The notes under the pieces were generated by a model that saw only the letters and a program-made list of their open reading frames with translations, did no database searches and was not told where the DNA came from. DNA of 64,000 bases, taken from positions 45,324,014-45,388,013 of the forward strand of contig NC_067487.1 of assembly GCF_947179515.1 (NCBI RefSeq), read 5' to 3'. Each line of letters opens with the position of its first letter. The first letter of the stretch is position 1. A program made the position numbers and the translations under genes. The DNA is from Apodemus sylvaticus. Lineage: Eukaryota > Chordata > Mammalia > Rodentia > Muridae. Shown piece after piece: positions 12,208 to 23,693 of this stretch.

Positions 12208-12223
12208 AACAGCCTGGTAGACA

Positions 12224-12767
12224 AGCATAGTAAGTATGTGTGGTATGATTCCAAATACAGCTCCAAATTCACAGTCTAGGATTAACATTTTAAAGGGTTT
12301 ACATAATAATTGGTATAAGGTGAGTTCATAATGTATACTAGCAACTATTTTTAGTACAAGTTTTCTGTGCATTCTGTTTTCGTTTGTGTAGGTACGCTTG
12401 TATGTATATGTGTGTTTAGATGTGTGTACATATGCCTATGGAAGTCATAATACTATCTTTGCTTCTCCAGGGCTGAGATTGCACATGTGAGTCACCATAC
12501 CTGGCTTTTATTTTTAAACTTCTGAAGATTAAACATACTAAACTTTACTCTCTTCTGCAGTTCTATATTACAATTTTTTTTATCTGATATTCATGGACAA
12601 ACATATTGACAGATGGGGTGGGTGCTAAGGTTTTGAATGCCACCAATTATGGACAACTTAGGCTCATCAGAGATTACTAGACTATGCAGGCCATGGGATA
12701 CACTATTCTAGAAATGGCTGTCCATTGTGTTACCTATGCATGCTAAGTGGTTTTCATTCCTTTTTAC
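12224..12767. other. No gene; possible SINE remnant near 12460-12512
   Basis: Mostly unplaced sequence. CTTCTCCAGGGCTGAGATTG followed by GAGTCACCATACCTGGCTTT resembles the antisense 5' part of a B1-like SINE, but it is too short to be sure. Confidence 0.4.
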
Positions 12768-12945
12768 TTGTATATTTATTTTTATTTATGTTATATGCAT
12801 GGGTGGGCTTGCTGATTCCCACAGAGACCAGAGGACCAGTAAAAGAGATGACTGTGAGAGGCTCTGTGGGTGTTGGAAATTGAATCTGGAGCCTCTTGAA
12901 GAGCATCCAGTGCTCTTAACAGCTGAACCTTCTCTCCAGTCCTTC
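12768..12945 (-). repeat. B3 SINE
   Basis: Antisense B3: a TTTATTTTTATTTATG tail end, ACAGAGACCAGAGGACCAG, TGGGTGTTGGAAATTGAATC, GAAGAGCATCCAGTGCTCTT and AACCTTCTCTCCAGTCC. Confidence 0.88.
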
Positions 12946-13777
12946 TATGTGTTTTTAGATGTTTTCCCAAAGTTAACTTATAGCTCCTATACGACTGTGC
13001 CACCCGTTCACTGCATGCCTGTCAAAAGAACAAATGGTGGTAGATTTGCCAAGCTCCAGTTATACTTTTTGAAAGAAACTCTATAGTTTGCATGTGTTCT
13101 AAGCTTGAAAGCTAAAATTTTTATAAATGTAATAATTTATAATTAAACATTTAGTATTTTTATAAATCAGGCAGTACCATCCTTTGTCCATAAAAATAAA
13201 ATAAAAAAAACTTAGTAGTTGAGCCTCATGAATCAAAGACTATCTCTTGCCAAACTTGACACCCACTCTAAATAAATCCAAGCTTTGATGGCAAGATAAA
13301 AACGTTTGGATATTTGTGATCACTTACCCATAAGCAAACTTATCTTCCTCTTCAGGAGGGTAAAACTAATACTAAGCTCATTTGAAAATCCCCAAAGATT
13401 TTTGTTCAGACACCACCCATCTTCTTCAAATGAAAAGCTGGAAGAATCAGAATAAATATATCAAAACATCTGGTTTTCATTTCCTTGAAAATGTACATTA
13501 ACTCCTTTTAAGTTCAGGCAAAGGTCTTTTGAAAGAGGCTAAGAGTGATATGAAGCCAAAAATGTGTATCTCATGGGATTGTAATATGAGGTTCTGGTTT
13601 CCCGTGTGCAAATATGCACACAATATTGTGAATGTGCCTCATTTCCTACAAGGGATCGATTAAGAAACCAGAGAATCTGGAAGCCTTGAGAGAGTTAAGG
13701 TATAGCGACTAGTAGTTTTAAAATCCTCCAATATCTATGAGTAACTTAGGTAGGACAGCTCCCCTAAGATTAGAAAT
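12946..13777. other. No gene recognised
   Basis: AT-rich sequence with A runs near 13200. No repeat landmark was identified before the L1 that starts near 13778. Confidence 0.45.
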
Positions 13778-14455
13778 CGGTGCACTCCTCCACTGCTGGT
13801 GGGGATGCAAATTGGTACAACCACTCTGGAAAGCAGTCTGGCGGTTCCTCCGAAAACTGGGCACATCACTTCCAGAAGATCCTGCTATACCACTCCTGGG
13901 CATATATCCAGAGGATTCCCCACCATGTAATAAGGATACATGCTCTACTATGTTCATAGCAGCCCTATTTATAATTGCCAGATGCTGGAAAGAACCCAGG
14001 TATCCCTCAACAGAAGAGTGGATGCAAAAAATGTGGTATATCTACACAATGGAGTACTATTCAGCCATTAGAAACAATGAATTCATGAAATTCTTAGGCA
14101 AATGGATGGAGCTAGAGAACATCATACTAAGTGAGGTAACCCAGACTCAAAAGGTGAATCATGGTATGCACTCACTAATAAGTGGTTATTAACCTAGAAA
14201 ACTGGAATACCCAAAACACAATTCACACATCAAATGAGATACAAGAAGAAAGGAGGAGTGGCACCTGGTTCTGGAAAGACTCAGTAAAACAGCATTTGGC
14301 AAAACCAGAACGGGGAAGTGGGAAGGGGTGGGAGGGAGGACAGGGGAAGAGAAGGGGGCTTACGGGACTTTCAGGGAGTGGGGGGGCTAGAAAAGGGGAA
14401 ATCATTTGAAATGTAAATAAATTATATCGAATAAAAAAATTAAAAAAAAAAAAAA
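13778..14455 (+). mobile_element. 5'-truncated L1 (ORF2 C-terminus and short-form 3'UTR)
   Basis: Contains ORF2 codons for the C-terminal 'HCWWGCKLVQPLWK' region and 'AIPLLGIYPEDS', an ORF2 end near 14190, and a 3'UTR ending GAAATGTAAATAAATTATAT then CGAATAAAAAAAT and a poly(A). The 151-codon frame at 13737-14192 is this ORF2 remnant, not a host gene. I could not find a convincing target-site duplication. Confidence 0.92.
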
Positions 14456-15017
14456 AGAACTGGGCCTTGGCTCCTCCCTCTGCAGTCAGAACCAGAACTC
14501 TTCAGCAGGACTGACATAGTCACCAAGATTTTCCCTAATCTGCATTGTGGAATCCAGGAGCCCCTAGTTCCCCATAACTTCTTGGGTGAACATGCTTAAT
14601 GCCTCAGATGGGTACCCATGTGCAAATAGCACGTAGCAAACTGTCTTGTGGCTCTGGTGAGGACAGTGGAATCCCAAGGATCAGAAGGCTTTTGCACGAG
14701 ACTTTAGGTTGTAGGTGACCTTGATGGACTCTCACACATGGCTCATGAGCTTGGAGAGTCTTCCAAAGTGGAACAAAGAATGCAAGTTGAATAGCTGTGT
14801 GCTAAGTGAGAAGTGTTTGAAGTCACACAACTCTACTTCTACTCTCTCACAACCAAGTGCTCATCTCTACCAGAAAGATACAACCAAAGTCTAACAACCC
14901 TCCATCACTTTCAAATCAATCCAAACTACTGTCAAGCCACACTGGAAGTCTCACAATTGTTGTCTCACTACTGGTTTTTGTTTCCATCCTTGCTGTGTTG
15001 TAGTCTGCTTTGAAAGA
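14456..15017. other. Unassigned sequence between two L1 copies
   Basis: About 560 bases with no SINE, L1 or LTR landmark that I recognise. GC is somewhat higher than its surroundings. It could be a worn LTR or a retropseudogene UTR, but no parent was identified. Confidence 0.4.
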
Positions 15018-15538
15018 CTACAGAGCCTCTCAGGTGACTGCTATATCAGGTTCCAGTCATCAAGCACTTGTGGACATCCACAATAGTGCCTGGGTTTTGA
15101 AATTGTATATGGGATGGATCTCTAGGTGGGGAAATCTCTGGATGGCCTTTCCCTCAGACTCTGCGCCACACTTTGTCTCTGTATCTCCTCAGGGGGACAC
15201 TCTCAGCCAGCCATTGAACTGAGCACAGGGTCCCCAGTGGAGGAGCTGGAGAAAGGAGCTGAAGGGGTTTGCAATGTCATAGGAGGAACAACAATATGAA
15301 CCACCCAGTACTCCCAGAGCTCCCAGGGACTAAACCATCAGTCAAAGAGTACACATGGAATTACCCATGGCTCCAGATGCATAGGCAGCAGAGGATGGTC
15401 TTGTTGAACATCAAAGGGAGGAGAGGCCCTTGGTCCTGAGAAGGCTCGATGCAGCAGTATAGGGAAATGCCAGGACAGGGAAGTGGGAGTGGGTTGATTG
15501 GTGAACAGAGGGAGGGGGGATAGGATAGTGAATATTTT

Positions 15539-15540
<2 letters not shown>
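15018..15540 (+). mobile_element. L1 3'UTR with 5' inversion (twin priming)
   Basis: 15018-15190 is L1 3'UTR in antisense, parallel to the antisense copy at 57758-57930: both share CCTGGGTTTTG...ACTGTATATGGGATGGAT and CACACTTTGTCTCT. From about 15192 the next part of the same 3'UTR continues in sense (CTCTCAGCCAGCCATTGAAC, then GGAACAACAATATGAACC and GGAGAGGCCCTTGGTCCTGA). The two halves are adjacent in the parent element, as expected for twin-primed reverse transcription. Confidence 0.82.
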
Positions 15541-15577
<37 letters not shown>

Positions 15578-15800
15578 TCTCTCTCTGCTTCTCTCTACCA
15601 CTAACTCCCATCCCCTACTCTGAATAAACTCTATTCTATACTATGCCTGTGTGTGTGTGGTCCCTCAGGGGCAGAGGTGCCAAGGCAAAGGCCCGCCTGG
15701 ACACCTTCCCCCACACCGCCTAGCCACACTCACCTAACCCCCTATACTCTCCCCTTTTAAGCCCTTTCAGATGATCTTCTGAAGATGGCACCTGTGATGA
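15541..15800 (+). repeat. (CT)n tract followed by an AATAAA-containing segment
   Basis: (TC)n occupies about 15542-15587. It is followed by AATAAA at 15623-15628 and a GT-rich stretch (GCCTGTGTGTGTGTGG), which together look like a polyadenylation unit. The sequence to about 15770 feels repetitive, but I could not name its family. Confidence 0.5.
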
Positions 15801-17715
15801 ATAAGAGTCACATACATATGATAATACTTAAATATCACCTGGGTACATGCTGTTAAATATGGGGCTTTAAAAATTCCCTGGTAAACAAAAATTACAGAAA
15901 ACCCAAGATGGCCTTATACAGTACATGGAGTCGCTACCATGCTGCTGCCTTTAAATGAATGTGTGTAGCACGCACAAAGTAACAACGAGCACGTAGCAAA
16001 TTAACCAAATTGATGTTTGTAATGTCCAGGAAATAACTCAATAGAGAAATCCTTGTTAAAATTCTTAAGCAGGTACCCCTTCCCTATTGCAGCTTCTTAT
16101 TCCAAGATAGGGAAAAAACGGAGTCAACATGTTAATTAATTTGAAGAATGCATAGAAATGAAAGGAGGTATTTGTAGAAAACCAACAATAGACAACAAAA
16201 AACCAAATGTGTCTTTTCTATCAGATAATCATAAAACTTGTATTTAGAACAAGAAATGCCAACCTTTTTTATCTCCCAACCTTGTAAGACTTTTATGTAA
16301 ATATTTTACCTAACACACACACACACACACACACAAGAGAGCATGCACACAGTGTAAGGCCTTTATTTGCATTCCAGTAATTGGATGCCCTGGAGCAGTG
16401 ACATTTCCCCTTTAGAACAGTGACTCCTTTGCCCTTCAGCCTTCATTTCCTGTGCTGCAGCTATTCAAGAGCAGCCAATTGAATGAGGCTGTGAGATCGG
16501 ACTCCAGGCAACAAGGAAAAGACACCATCAACAACCGAGAATAAAATCCAATCAGACTTCTGCCTCTGTTCACTCTTCAGAATACACCCTCTTGATCCAG
16601 AGCAAAGGTTTGCCTTCTCAGACATTAAAAAATGAAAAAGACAAGAAAGATGGAGAAGGAAAGTGGGGAAGGTGAAGGAAGAGAGAGTGGGAGAGAAGTA
16701 GATGAGTGTTTGACAGATACTTGACATATTCCTTTCTCTTCTCTCTGTCTCTCTGTGTCTTTCTGTCTCTCTCTTTCTGTCTCTGTCTCTTTCCGTCACA
16801 CACACACACAAACTCATACATGAACACACATTACAAAAAGAGAAAACGTTTATAATCTACTAAAAATATGTGGATGAATTCTCTGCTATCTTCTAGATGT
16901 GAGTACTGATAGAGTACAGATACAGTAGACCTATGAGTTACTCTAAACCCTGTAGAGATTCTTTGGGCAATTTCCTCTGAATCTTTTTGGTTAGGAGAGA
17001 ACAACCATGAAGTAGATAGTTTCCAAATATTACAAAGTTCTGAATTATTTGTAAAACTTCTGTAGATTTTCTAACACCCCATAGTCTGAAAAGCATCAAG
17101 CAGCTAAGTTCAGCTGTCCTATGGATTCTCTTCCTCCTTTTCCTGCACTAATGTTAGATTTTAACTAGCATCCAATTTTATATCTATTTATATGTTACTA
17201 CGCTAAAGCGTTTTTCCATCCCAGTGTTACTATCAAAAGTTCTGGGGATGAGAGCAAGACAAATGTAAAGATAGAACTGAATTGAAACAAAATGAGAAAG
17301 TTTATATTTTTAAGCTGAAAAATGTCCTTCTGCATTTGACCTTCTTTCAGGCTAAGTAAATCTGGGTGGAAATGGTGCAGAAGGGTTCTGAGCTTGAGTT
17401 CTCTATCTAGTCTGGGCACAATGACTAGCACACTTCACAGATAGCAACGGAAAGCCACTGGCATCCTGTTCCTTCTATCATCTGAAAGTTATGTGCTACT
17501 AAGTTCCTACCCCACAGCATGGAGCCTACAGAAACCCCAGAGGCCAAGTCCTATGTAAGTCTGAGAATCTTAGTTCCTTAAATGAAGTAGAACTCTCTTC
17601 GTCTAGTTTTATTTCCTGAATTTTCAATTTAATGTGTAGCAATAATTTATTGTATTTCCCAACCTTCTTGTGGAAATTTTATAGCCCTCTACTGTTCTTA
17701 AATTATTGCTAAACT
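15801..17715. other. No gene; short microsatellites
   Basis: Mostly apparently unique. It holds (AC)n at 16312-16334 and an impure (TC)n with a short (CA)n at 16735-16812. The minus-strand frame at 16461-16829 mostly reads through that pyrimidine-rich tract. Confidence 0.5.
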
Positions 17716-17835
17716 GAGCTGCGTGTGGTGGTGCAGGTCTCTGGGCCAGCACTCAGAAGGCAGAGAGGCAGCTAGATCTCTGTGAGTTCCAAGCCAGTCA
17801 GAGTTACAGGGTGTGACGCTATCTTAAAAAATAAA
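17716..17835 (+). repeat. B1 SINE, degraded
   Basis: Plus-strand B1 remnant: GTGTGGTGGTGCAGGTCTCT, GGCAGCTAGATCTCTGTGAG, TTCCAAGCCAGTCAGAG and a short A-rich end. Confidence 0.8.
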
Positions 17836-18067
17836 CTACAGGAGTCACAAGTCCAGAAGTTATTTTCTTCCAACTTCTAGCTTCTGTTTACTGATCCCTC
17901 CCTCCCGTAACTTTCGGTGGCTCAGGATCCTGCATTCTATAGTTCATGCTTGCCACAAGACAATGGTACCCAACCACCTCACTCAAAGTAGAAGCAACAC
18001 ACAAAAGTAGTAATGTGTGTATCACTAGTTCCCTAAGACCAGATCTTGAAATTCTCATCAACCAGAG
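17836..18067. other. No feature recognised
   Basis: Short spacer between a B1 and a B4 element. Confidence 0.4.
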
Positions 18068-18295
18068 GAGCAAGAAGGCTCAGCGGGTCAAAGTGCTTGT
18101 TGTACAGCCCTGACTATTTACCTATTTCATTCATGGTGGAAGGAGAGAATGGACTCCTGAAAGCCCTCCTCTGACCTTCCCATATGGAGTTGGCATGTGC
18201 TTATGCACTTATACATTTATACACTTATATACTAATACACAGAGCAATATGTAATTAATAATAATATAATAAATAAATAAAATTTAAATAGAAAA
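18068..18295 (+). repeat. B4 SINE
   Basis: Head AAGAAGGCTCAGCGGGTCAA, then GGTGGAAGGAGAGAATGGAC, CCCTCCTCTGACCTTCCCAT and an A/T-rich tail of AATAATAAATAAATAAA type. Layout and landmarks are those of B4. Confidence 0.8.
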
Positions 18296-19446
18296 GAGAA
18301 ACCTAAATAAATACATAATGAATATTTTTGTAACTTTACCTATAATCCCCCATTTCATTCATGACTCAAGTACAGGTTGGCAAAGCCACCATTTTAAAAC
18401 CAGTGTGTTCCAGTAGTGCTGTGTGAGATCTGGGAATCTCATCTCTCACTTGTATTTTCTACGGTCCTATCTACAACCATGTTCCAGTATGTAAAGTTGG
18501 TTTTCTTGTTGAATCTTTGCTTTGCCTTTATTTCCTTTGTGTCTGCAGCTAAATCTGTGATATCTAATTCTATTCAATAGTGTTGTATATTTGTTATGTT
18601 TCTCCTTTTGTCTTTAAAGTTTCCTGTCTTTAAAGTCCTAGCCACAGGGTCATGCTCAAGGACCACAGTTTATACTTCTTGTGCTTTACTATCACTTCTT
18701 GGGTTGCTATGTAGATGATGCTGGAAATGTGCTTTGATGGATAGTTACCATTTTACCAAGATGAAGCAATGAAGATAGACTTTCATTCTTCAAAACTCTG
18801 CAAACACAGAGCGGATATTTGACTACTTTTCAATAGGGCTTTATAACCGTCATTTCTACTCACAAAGGATAACCTTTGTATGTTAATGGTCAACACATTG
18901 GAGCTGATTAAATCAAACTATCAAGTATTTGACTATAGTTTAGTTGCATAATTATTGTGCTGGTTACACCTGGAAACAAGGGAGGTCAACATTTTATTGT
19001 GCTCGTACAGGTGGCAGTTTTATTAGCAAGACAGAAAGAGCAAAAGAAAGGGGGGAATAAGAGAGTAAGATGCTTATTGTTGAATTTGGAGTGTCACTGA
19101 GAACAAGCAACCATTTCAAAATTGTTCCACTCAATTAATGATCACTGAGAGATTAAGAATAAAGGCAGATGGCATTCAGCTTGGGTCTGCTCATCTTTCT
19201 CATCATTTGCAGGTGAGTTTCCCATACCTCAGGTTTGAAGTTTCAGCTTCTGATTACTCACAGCAGACTAACTGTCCATAGCATATGCATTTATTACACT
19301 CTGATTATCCCTGGCTAGGCACATAAACATGTCATTCAGTATAAGAAAGATTGAAAGGTCTGAAATGATGAGCAGAAGATGGCATGAGAAACACCCGCAG
19401 GGAAACATAGTAATCAAACATTACAGTGTGTATGTAGATAATACAT
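18296..19446. other. No gene recognised
   Basis: About 1.15 kb of apparently unique AT-rich sequence with no long open frame. Confidence 0.45.
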
Positions 19447-19590
19447 GAATGACCAGGAATTGTGATTCATGTCTGTGCTCCCAGCACTTGGTAAGTGAAG
19501 GCAGTTGAATCGGAAATTCAAGGTCATTCTCAGCTAAATCATAAGTTCTAGGCCAGCCTAGAATAAGTGAAAACATGTTTTTTTTTAAAA
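19447..19590 (+). repeat. B1-like SINE (B4/RSINE-type right half), degraded
   Basis: GTGATTCATGTCTGTGCTCC, CCAGCACTTGGTAAGTGAAG, TCAAGGTCATTCTCAGCTAA and TTCTAGGCCAGCCTAGAA, followed by a T/A-rich end. The GGTCATTCT motif points to the B1-like part of B4-type elements. Confidence 0.65.
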
Positions 19591-20021
19591 ATATATAGTA
19601 GTAAACTCTTATAATGAAAAAATAGATTCAAAAAATATAGTAAGTATAGTGTAATCACATTTTTATAATATATACACTGCACTAAATAAGAATTAAGGAT
19701 TATAATTGTTACTAATACATATTATCATGTAATGTTAAGACTACACATTAGCTTCATTAAATAATTTTTATATTTATATTGAACATAAATTTCTTGTCTC
19801 AGAAGGGGAAGAACAAAGGCTATTGAAGCAAACATTTTCTACAATAATTGGTGGATTAACATTCTCATTCATTCAATAAAATGACTCAAAATTATTCTAC
19901 TACTTATCTTTCTAGACTATCCACATAATTATAAAGTTAACTATCTCAAGATATATACTTTTGTGCTTCAGTTAATAATGCCTTTCTTTTCATTTTTCTT
20001 ATGGAAAAAACTAATTTGAAA
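19591..20021. other. AT-rich spacer
   Basis: Strongly AT-rich and low complexity in places. No gene or repeat family was recognised. Confidence 0.45.
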
Positions 20022-20800
20022 ATAATTTTTATTAATTAACAAATTAACTTTACATCCCAAACAGAACTTCCTCCTCTTTCCTCTTCTCCCTCTATGCTCC
20101 TGCTTTTGTCCTCAGAGAAGGGCACACCTCCCAGGGATATCAACAGGCCTTGGCTTATGACCTTGCAGTAGGACTAGGCGCATCTTCTTCTATTGAGGCA
20201 GGACAAGGCCATCCAGTTAGGGGAAAGGGATCCAAAGGCAGGCAGCAGAGTCAGAGACAGCCCCTGCTCCTGCTGCTAGAGGTCCCACATGAAGACCAAG
20301 CTGTGCATCTGTCATGTATGTGTAGGGGGACTAGGTGTGTCTTGTGCATGCTCTCCGGTTGGCAGTTCAGTCTCTGAGTTCCTGTGTGCCCAGGTTAGTT
20401 GATTCTGTAGCTTTACTTGTGGTGTTCTTGAGCTCTCTGGCGCTTTCAAGCCTTCCTCCCCCTCTTCCACAAGATTCCCTGAGCTCTGTCTATTGTTTGG
20501 CTGTGGGTCTCTGCATCTTTTTTCATCAGCTGCTGGGTGAGCCACTCAGATGACTGTTATGCTAACCCCTTCCATCTGCAAGTATAGCAGGGTATCATTG
20601 ATAGCATTAAAGGTGGGATCTTTCATGGCATGAGACTCAAGTTGGGCCAATGATTGGTTAGCCATTCCCTCATTTTGTGTTTCTTCTTTCTCCCTGCACT
20701 TCTCATAAGCAGGAAAAATTATGGGCTGAAGGTTTTGTGACTGGGTTGGTATGCCTGTCTCTCCATTGGAAGTCTTGCCTGGTTACAGGAGGTAAAAGAT
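20022..20800 (-). mobile_element. Lx-type L1 3'UTR fragment
   Basis: Antisense L1 3'UTR. Landmarks such as GCGCATCTTCTTCTATTGAG, GGTTGGCAGTTCAGTCTCTG and CAAGTTGGGCCAATGATTGG recur in the same order in the 28368-29095 copy. Both are more diverged than the sense L1 tails here, consistent with older Lx families. Confidence 0.82.
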
Positions 20801-21086
20801 TTGTATAAAAATGGAACTTAAAATGAAACCCAGTGGTTCTCAAAATACTAATGAATTCTACATGCCATTCCTAAATGCCAAGTGTAAGCTATCTGGATCT
20901 TCTGGCATGGTGCCTACCTCTGAATGCACACCAGACTCACCTGGTTGCTTGTTTAGTGACTTTGGTTTGTACAGCACAAGTTATGAACTGGAAAACAGTT
21001 GGCTCAGACCTTTCCTTGCTTGAGTTAATGAGATCAGATTTGTTGCTGACCGTTTTTTTCTCCAATTAGGAAGAGCTATTTACTAA

Positions 21087-21212
21087 TGACTCCAAAATGG
21101 AGAATGTCTCCTAACAGGTCTTGAGGTTATGAAGGCTCCCCATTTAGATTGAGTCGAAAGATAGAGAAACCACAGCTTGAAAGAGGGGTTATCATCATCA
21201 TACCAGTCCACT
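21087..21212 (+). repeat. Copy A of a 126-base direct duplication
   Basis: About 85-90% identical by eye to 22021-22147, in the same orientation and 934 bases away. The shared core includes GAATGTCTCCTAACAGGTCT and AGAGAAACCACAGCTTGAAA. Similarity stops abruptly on both sides. Not recognised as a known SINE or LTR. Confidence 0.85.
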
Positions 21213-21683
21213 AATTAGGAAATAAAGAAAGGAGGGGGAAAGAACAGCAAGGAAGGAAAGGAGAGGGGGTGGAAGCTGTAGTGAGGAAGAGTCACGCGTA
21301 TAACTGGATTATTACTAACCTGCTCTTGATAGTTGACAAATAATTAACCTTACAAACAAACAATATCATTTTTTATTTAGGGTAGAGTACTATCTCTAAG
21401 TCTACTTATCATGGACAAAATAATCTGATGTCTTATAAATTCCTTTCCTTTCCAGCACAAATTGTGTTGCTGTTGCTTTGAGTTCTGCCTTTGATAACAC
21501 TTTGCTTTTGCAGTCCAGTAGACAGAAACCTACGAAGTAGAAAGAGATGGCAGCTTACTGTTCATGTTGTCCTGTCTCACGCAGCTTCTACACACTCCCA
21601 TCCAGGATTCCGGGATTGGTTTTACTTTATATTTACCTCTACAAATAGCTGCCCTTCAATGAGTGATTTATTTCTTTTTTAAG
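21213..21683. other. No gene recognised
   Basis: Spacer with a purine-rich part (21230-21275). Nothing further was identified. Confidence 0.4.
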
Positions 21684-21708
21684 GTGTGTGTGTGTGTGTG
21701 TGTGTGTG
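21684..21708. repeat. (TG)n microsatellite
   Basis: Twelve TG units next to the tail of an antisense B3. Confidence 0.95.
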
Positions 21709-21739
21709 ATAGCTGTAACAGACAGGAAAAAAATATCAG

Positions 21740-21868
21740 ATTCCCTTTAAGATGGAGTTAAAGGTGGTTTCCAGCTGCTCCACATAGATGCTGGGAACCA
21801 AACCTGGATCCCCCTGTAAGAGCAGCTGTCTAGTGCACTTAACCCACTTAGCCATGTCTCCAATCTCA
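21740..21868 (-). repeat. B3 SINE, partial
   Basis: Antisense landmarks GATGCTGGGAACCAAACCTG, TAAGAGCAGCTGTCTAGTGC and CACTTAGCCATGTCTCCAAT. Confidence 0.82.
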
Positions 21869-22020
21869 ATTGGTTATTTTTGTTTCCCCTGACACTTTTA
21901 TTTGTTATCTGCATATGTCCACCAGACTTCTTGAGTGAATTATACGCAGTCTCACTGGATGAATAATAGGGAAATGTGTGACCCAAGCAGATTGTCACAT
22001 TCTTTCTTATGTACTTGTCA

Positions 22021-22147
22021 TGACTCCTAAATAAAGAATGTCTCCTAACAGGTCTTAAAGTTATGAAGGCTCCACATTTAGATTTAGTCAAAAGATAGAG
22101 AAACCACAGCTTGAAAGAGGAGTTAGCATCACCATCCCACATCACTG
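22021..22147 (+). repeat. Copy B of the 126-base direct duplication
   Basis: Partner of 21087-21212. It carries AAGAATGTCTCCTAACAGGT and AGAGAAACCACAGCTTGAAA, with scattered substitutions. The B3 SINE and the TG tract lie between the two copies. Confidence 0.85.
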
Positions 22148-22556
22148 AGATAATCCTTATGATGGGCACAAAACTTGTCAGTCATACAGCACATTATGCT
22201 TCATTTGTCAAGGAGGGTCTTCTTTCAGTATCTGAGTGGCGGCCACTGGCACGCTGTTGTAATAATGTCAGTTACATTTATTCATATGTGACATGTTTTC
22301 TTATTCACATATCATGTGTTGCTTATGCTCTCCCAGCTCCATCCACTAAAAGGGGAAAAAAAAGTTTCATGAGAACAGGGACCTTCTTTGGTTCATTTAC
22401 ATTGCTGAAAATTATTTGGGCTGCACAGTAAGTGCTGAAGAATAAATATGTGTGGCAACTCTCCTATCTGAAACGAGAATCACTAGACTATCTGGAGAGA
22501 CTTCAGACATCAATGTGAATAATCTTTCTACCCAGTCCTGCTATTTCTTTCTAGAC
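22148..22556. other. No gene recognised
   Basis: Contains a 106-codon plus-strand frame (22111-22431) that starts inside duplication copy B and shows no family resemblance. Confidence 0.4.
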
Positions 22557-22741
22557 CAGTGGTTCTCAACCTTCCTAATGTTGTACCCCTTTAATACAGT
22601 TCCTCATGCTAAGGTAACCTACAAGCATAAAATTATTTTATTGCTACCTCATAACTATTTTGGCTACTGTTATGAATCATAATGTAAATGAATGATATGC
22701 ATCCCCCAGTGGGGTTTCAAGCCCCGAGTTGAAAACCACTG
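22557..22741 (+). mobile_element. Non-autonomous hAT-Charlie element (URR1-like)
   Basis: Terminal inverted repeats are visible: CAGTGGTTCTCAACC at the left and the complementary GAGTTGAAAACCACTG at the right. The inside carries AAAATTATTTTATTGCTACC. An 8-base duplication, TTCTAGAC (22549-22556) and TTGTAGAC (22742-22749, one mismatch), fits hAT integration. There is no transposase frame. Confidence 0.88.
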
Positions 22742-23656
22742 TTGTAGACATAGTCAATGTCAACAGGAAACTAGACATGATGGACTGGTTTCATTAACCA
22801 ACAGTACAAAATCTGTAACTCAGTTACACTATGTACATCAGTAGACAAACTCATGAACAGGATGTTGAAAACTGATCATAAACAAATATTCTGAAAAAGG
22901 CAATCAATATAACTTCATAAATTACTGAGCTTAACTTTAATTTCATGCCCATGAAGTTAGCCACATTGCTAAAATGTTACATTGCTCCTTTATGGTTCAA
23001 ACCTAGCAAATATTATGTTAGAAGGCATGAAGCAGAAGAAGCAAGTTCATAAACCTTGTTTATTAAAAACGCATCTAAATAAACTGAGAGTATGAGTATT
23101 TAAGAACAAAGCTTTTCTGGGTGTATATAAAACTCAAGCTATATGCCTGAAAAATGTCACAACAAATTCTTAAATTGTTTTTTTTTTATTTGGCATCAGA
23201 AATGTTATCTGAAAGGTCACTTGATTTCCTGTAAATGCAGCTCTATGGCGTGATCCCAATAATAAGCAGCACATTCAGTGGTCGCCAGCTATTTAGTGTC
23301 ACGCTGCATTTCAACAAAAGCCAATACATCCTGTGTGACAGGAAAATGGGTGGAGGACCTTGTGTATCGAACTTCCAGAAAACCTTGTTTGTAAGGCTGA
23401 GTTTTTGTGTCATAGTGTGAGCATCCAAAAAGTTTTGAGCAGGTCATGGATTTCTTTCTCTAGGAATGTTATCTTCAGAGAACACATTAAAGTTCTTTCC
23501 TTTAAAAAATATGTAATCAAGAAGCTGGGAGTCTTAGCAGCATGAAAGAATATTAAATAAAAGAAGATGCTTGATATTGAGTGATATTTATGAATCTATA
23601 TGTAGTAAGAGAGCATATAGTCACTACTCTGTAAGTATTATTATTATAATAAAATA

Positions 23657-23693
<37 letters not shown>

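Noticed and set aside
13737..14192. A 151-codon frame as a possible gene
   Set aside because: It is the C-terminus of L1 ORF2, with the same residues as the L1 copies at 11.6 and 43.4 kb.
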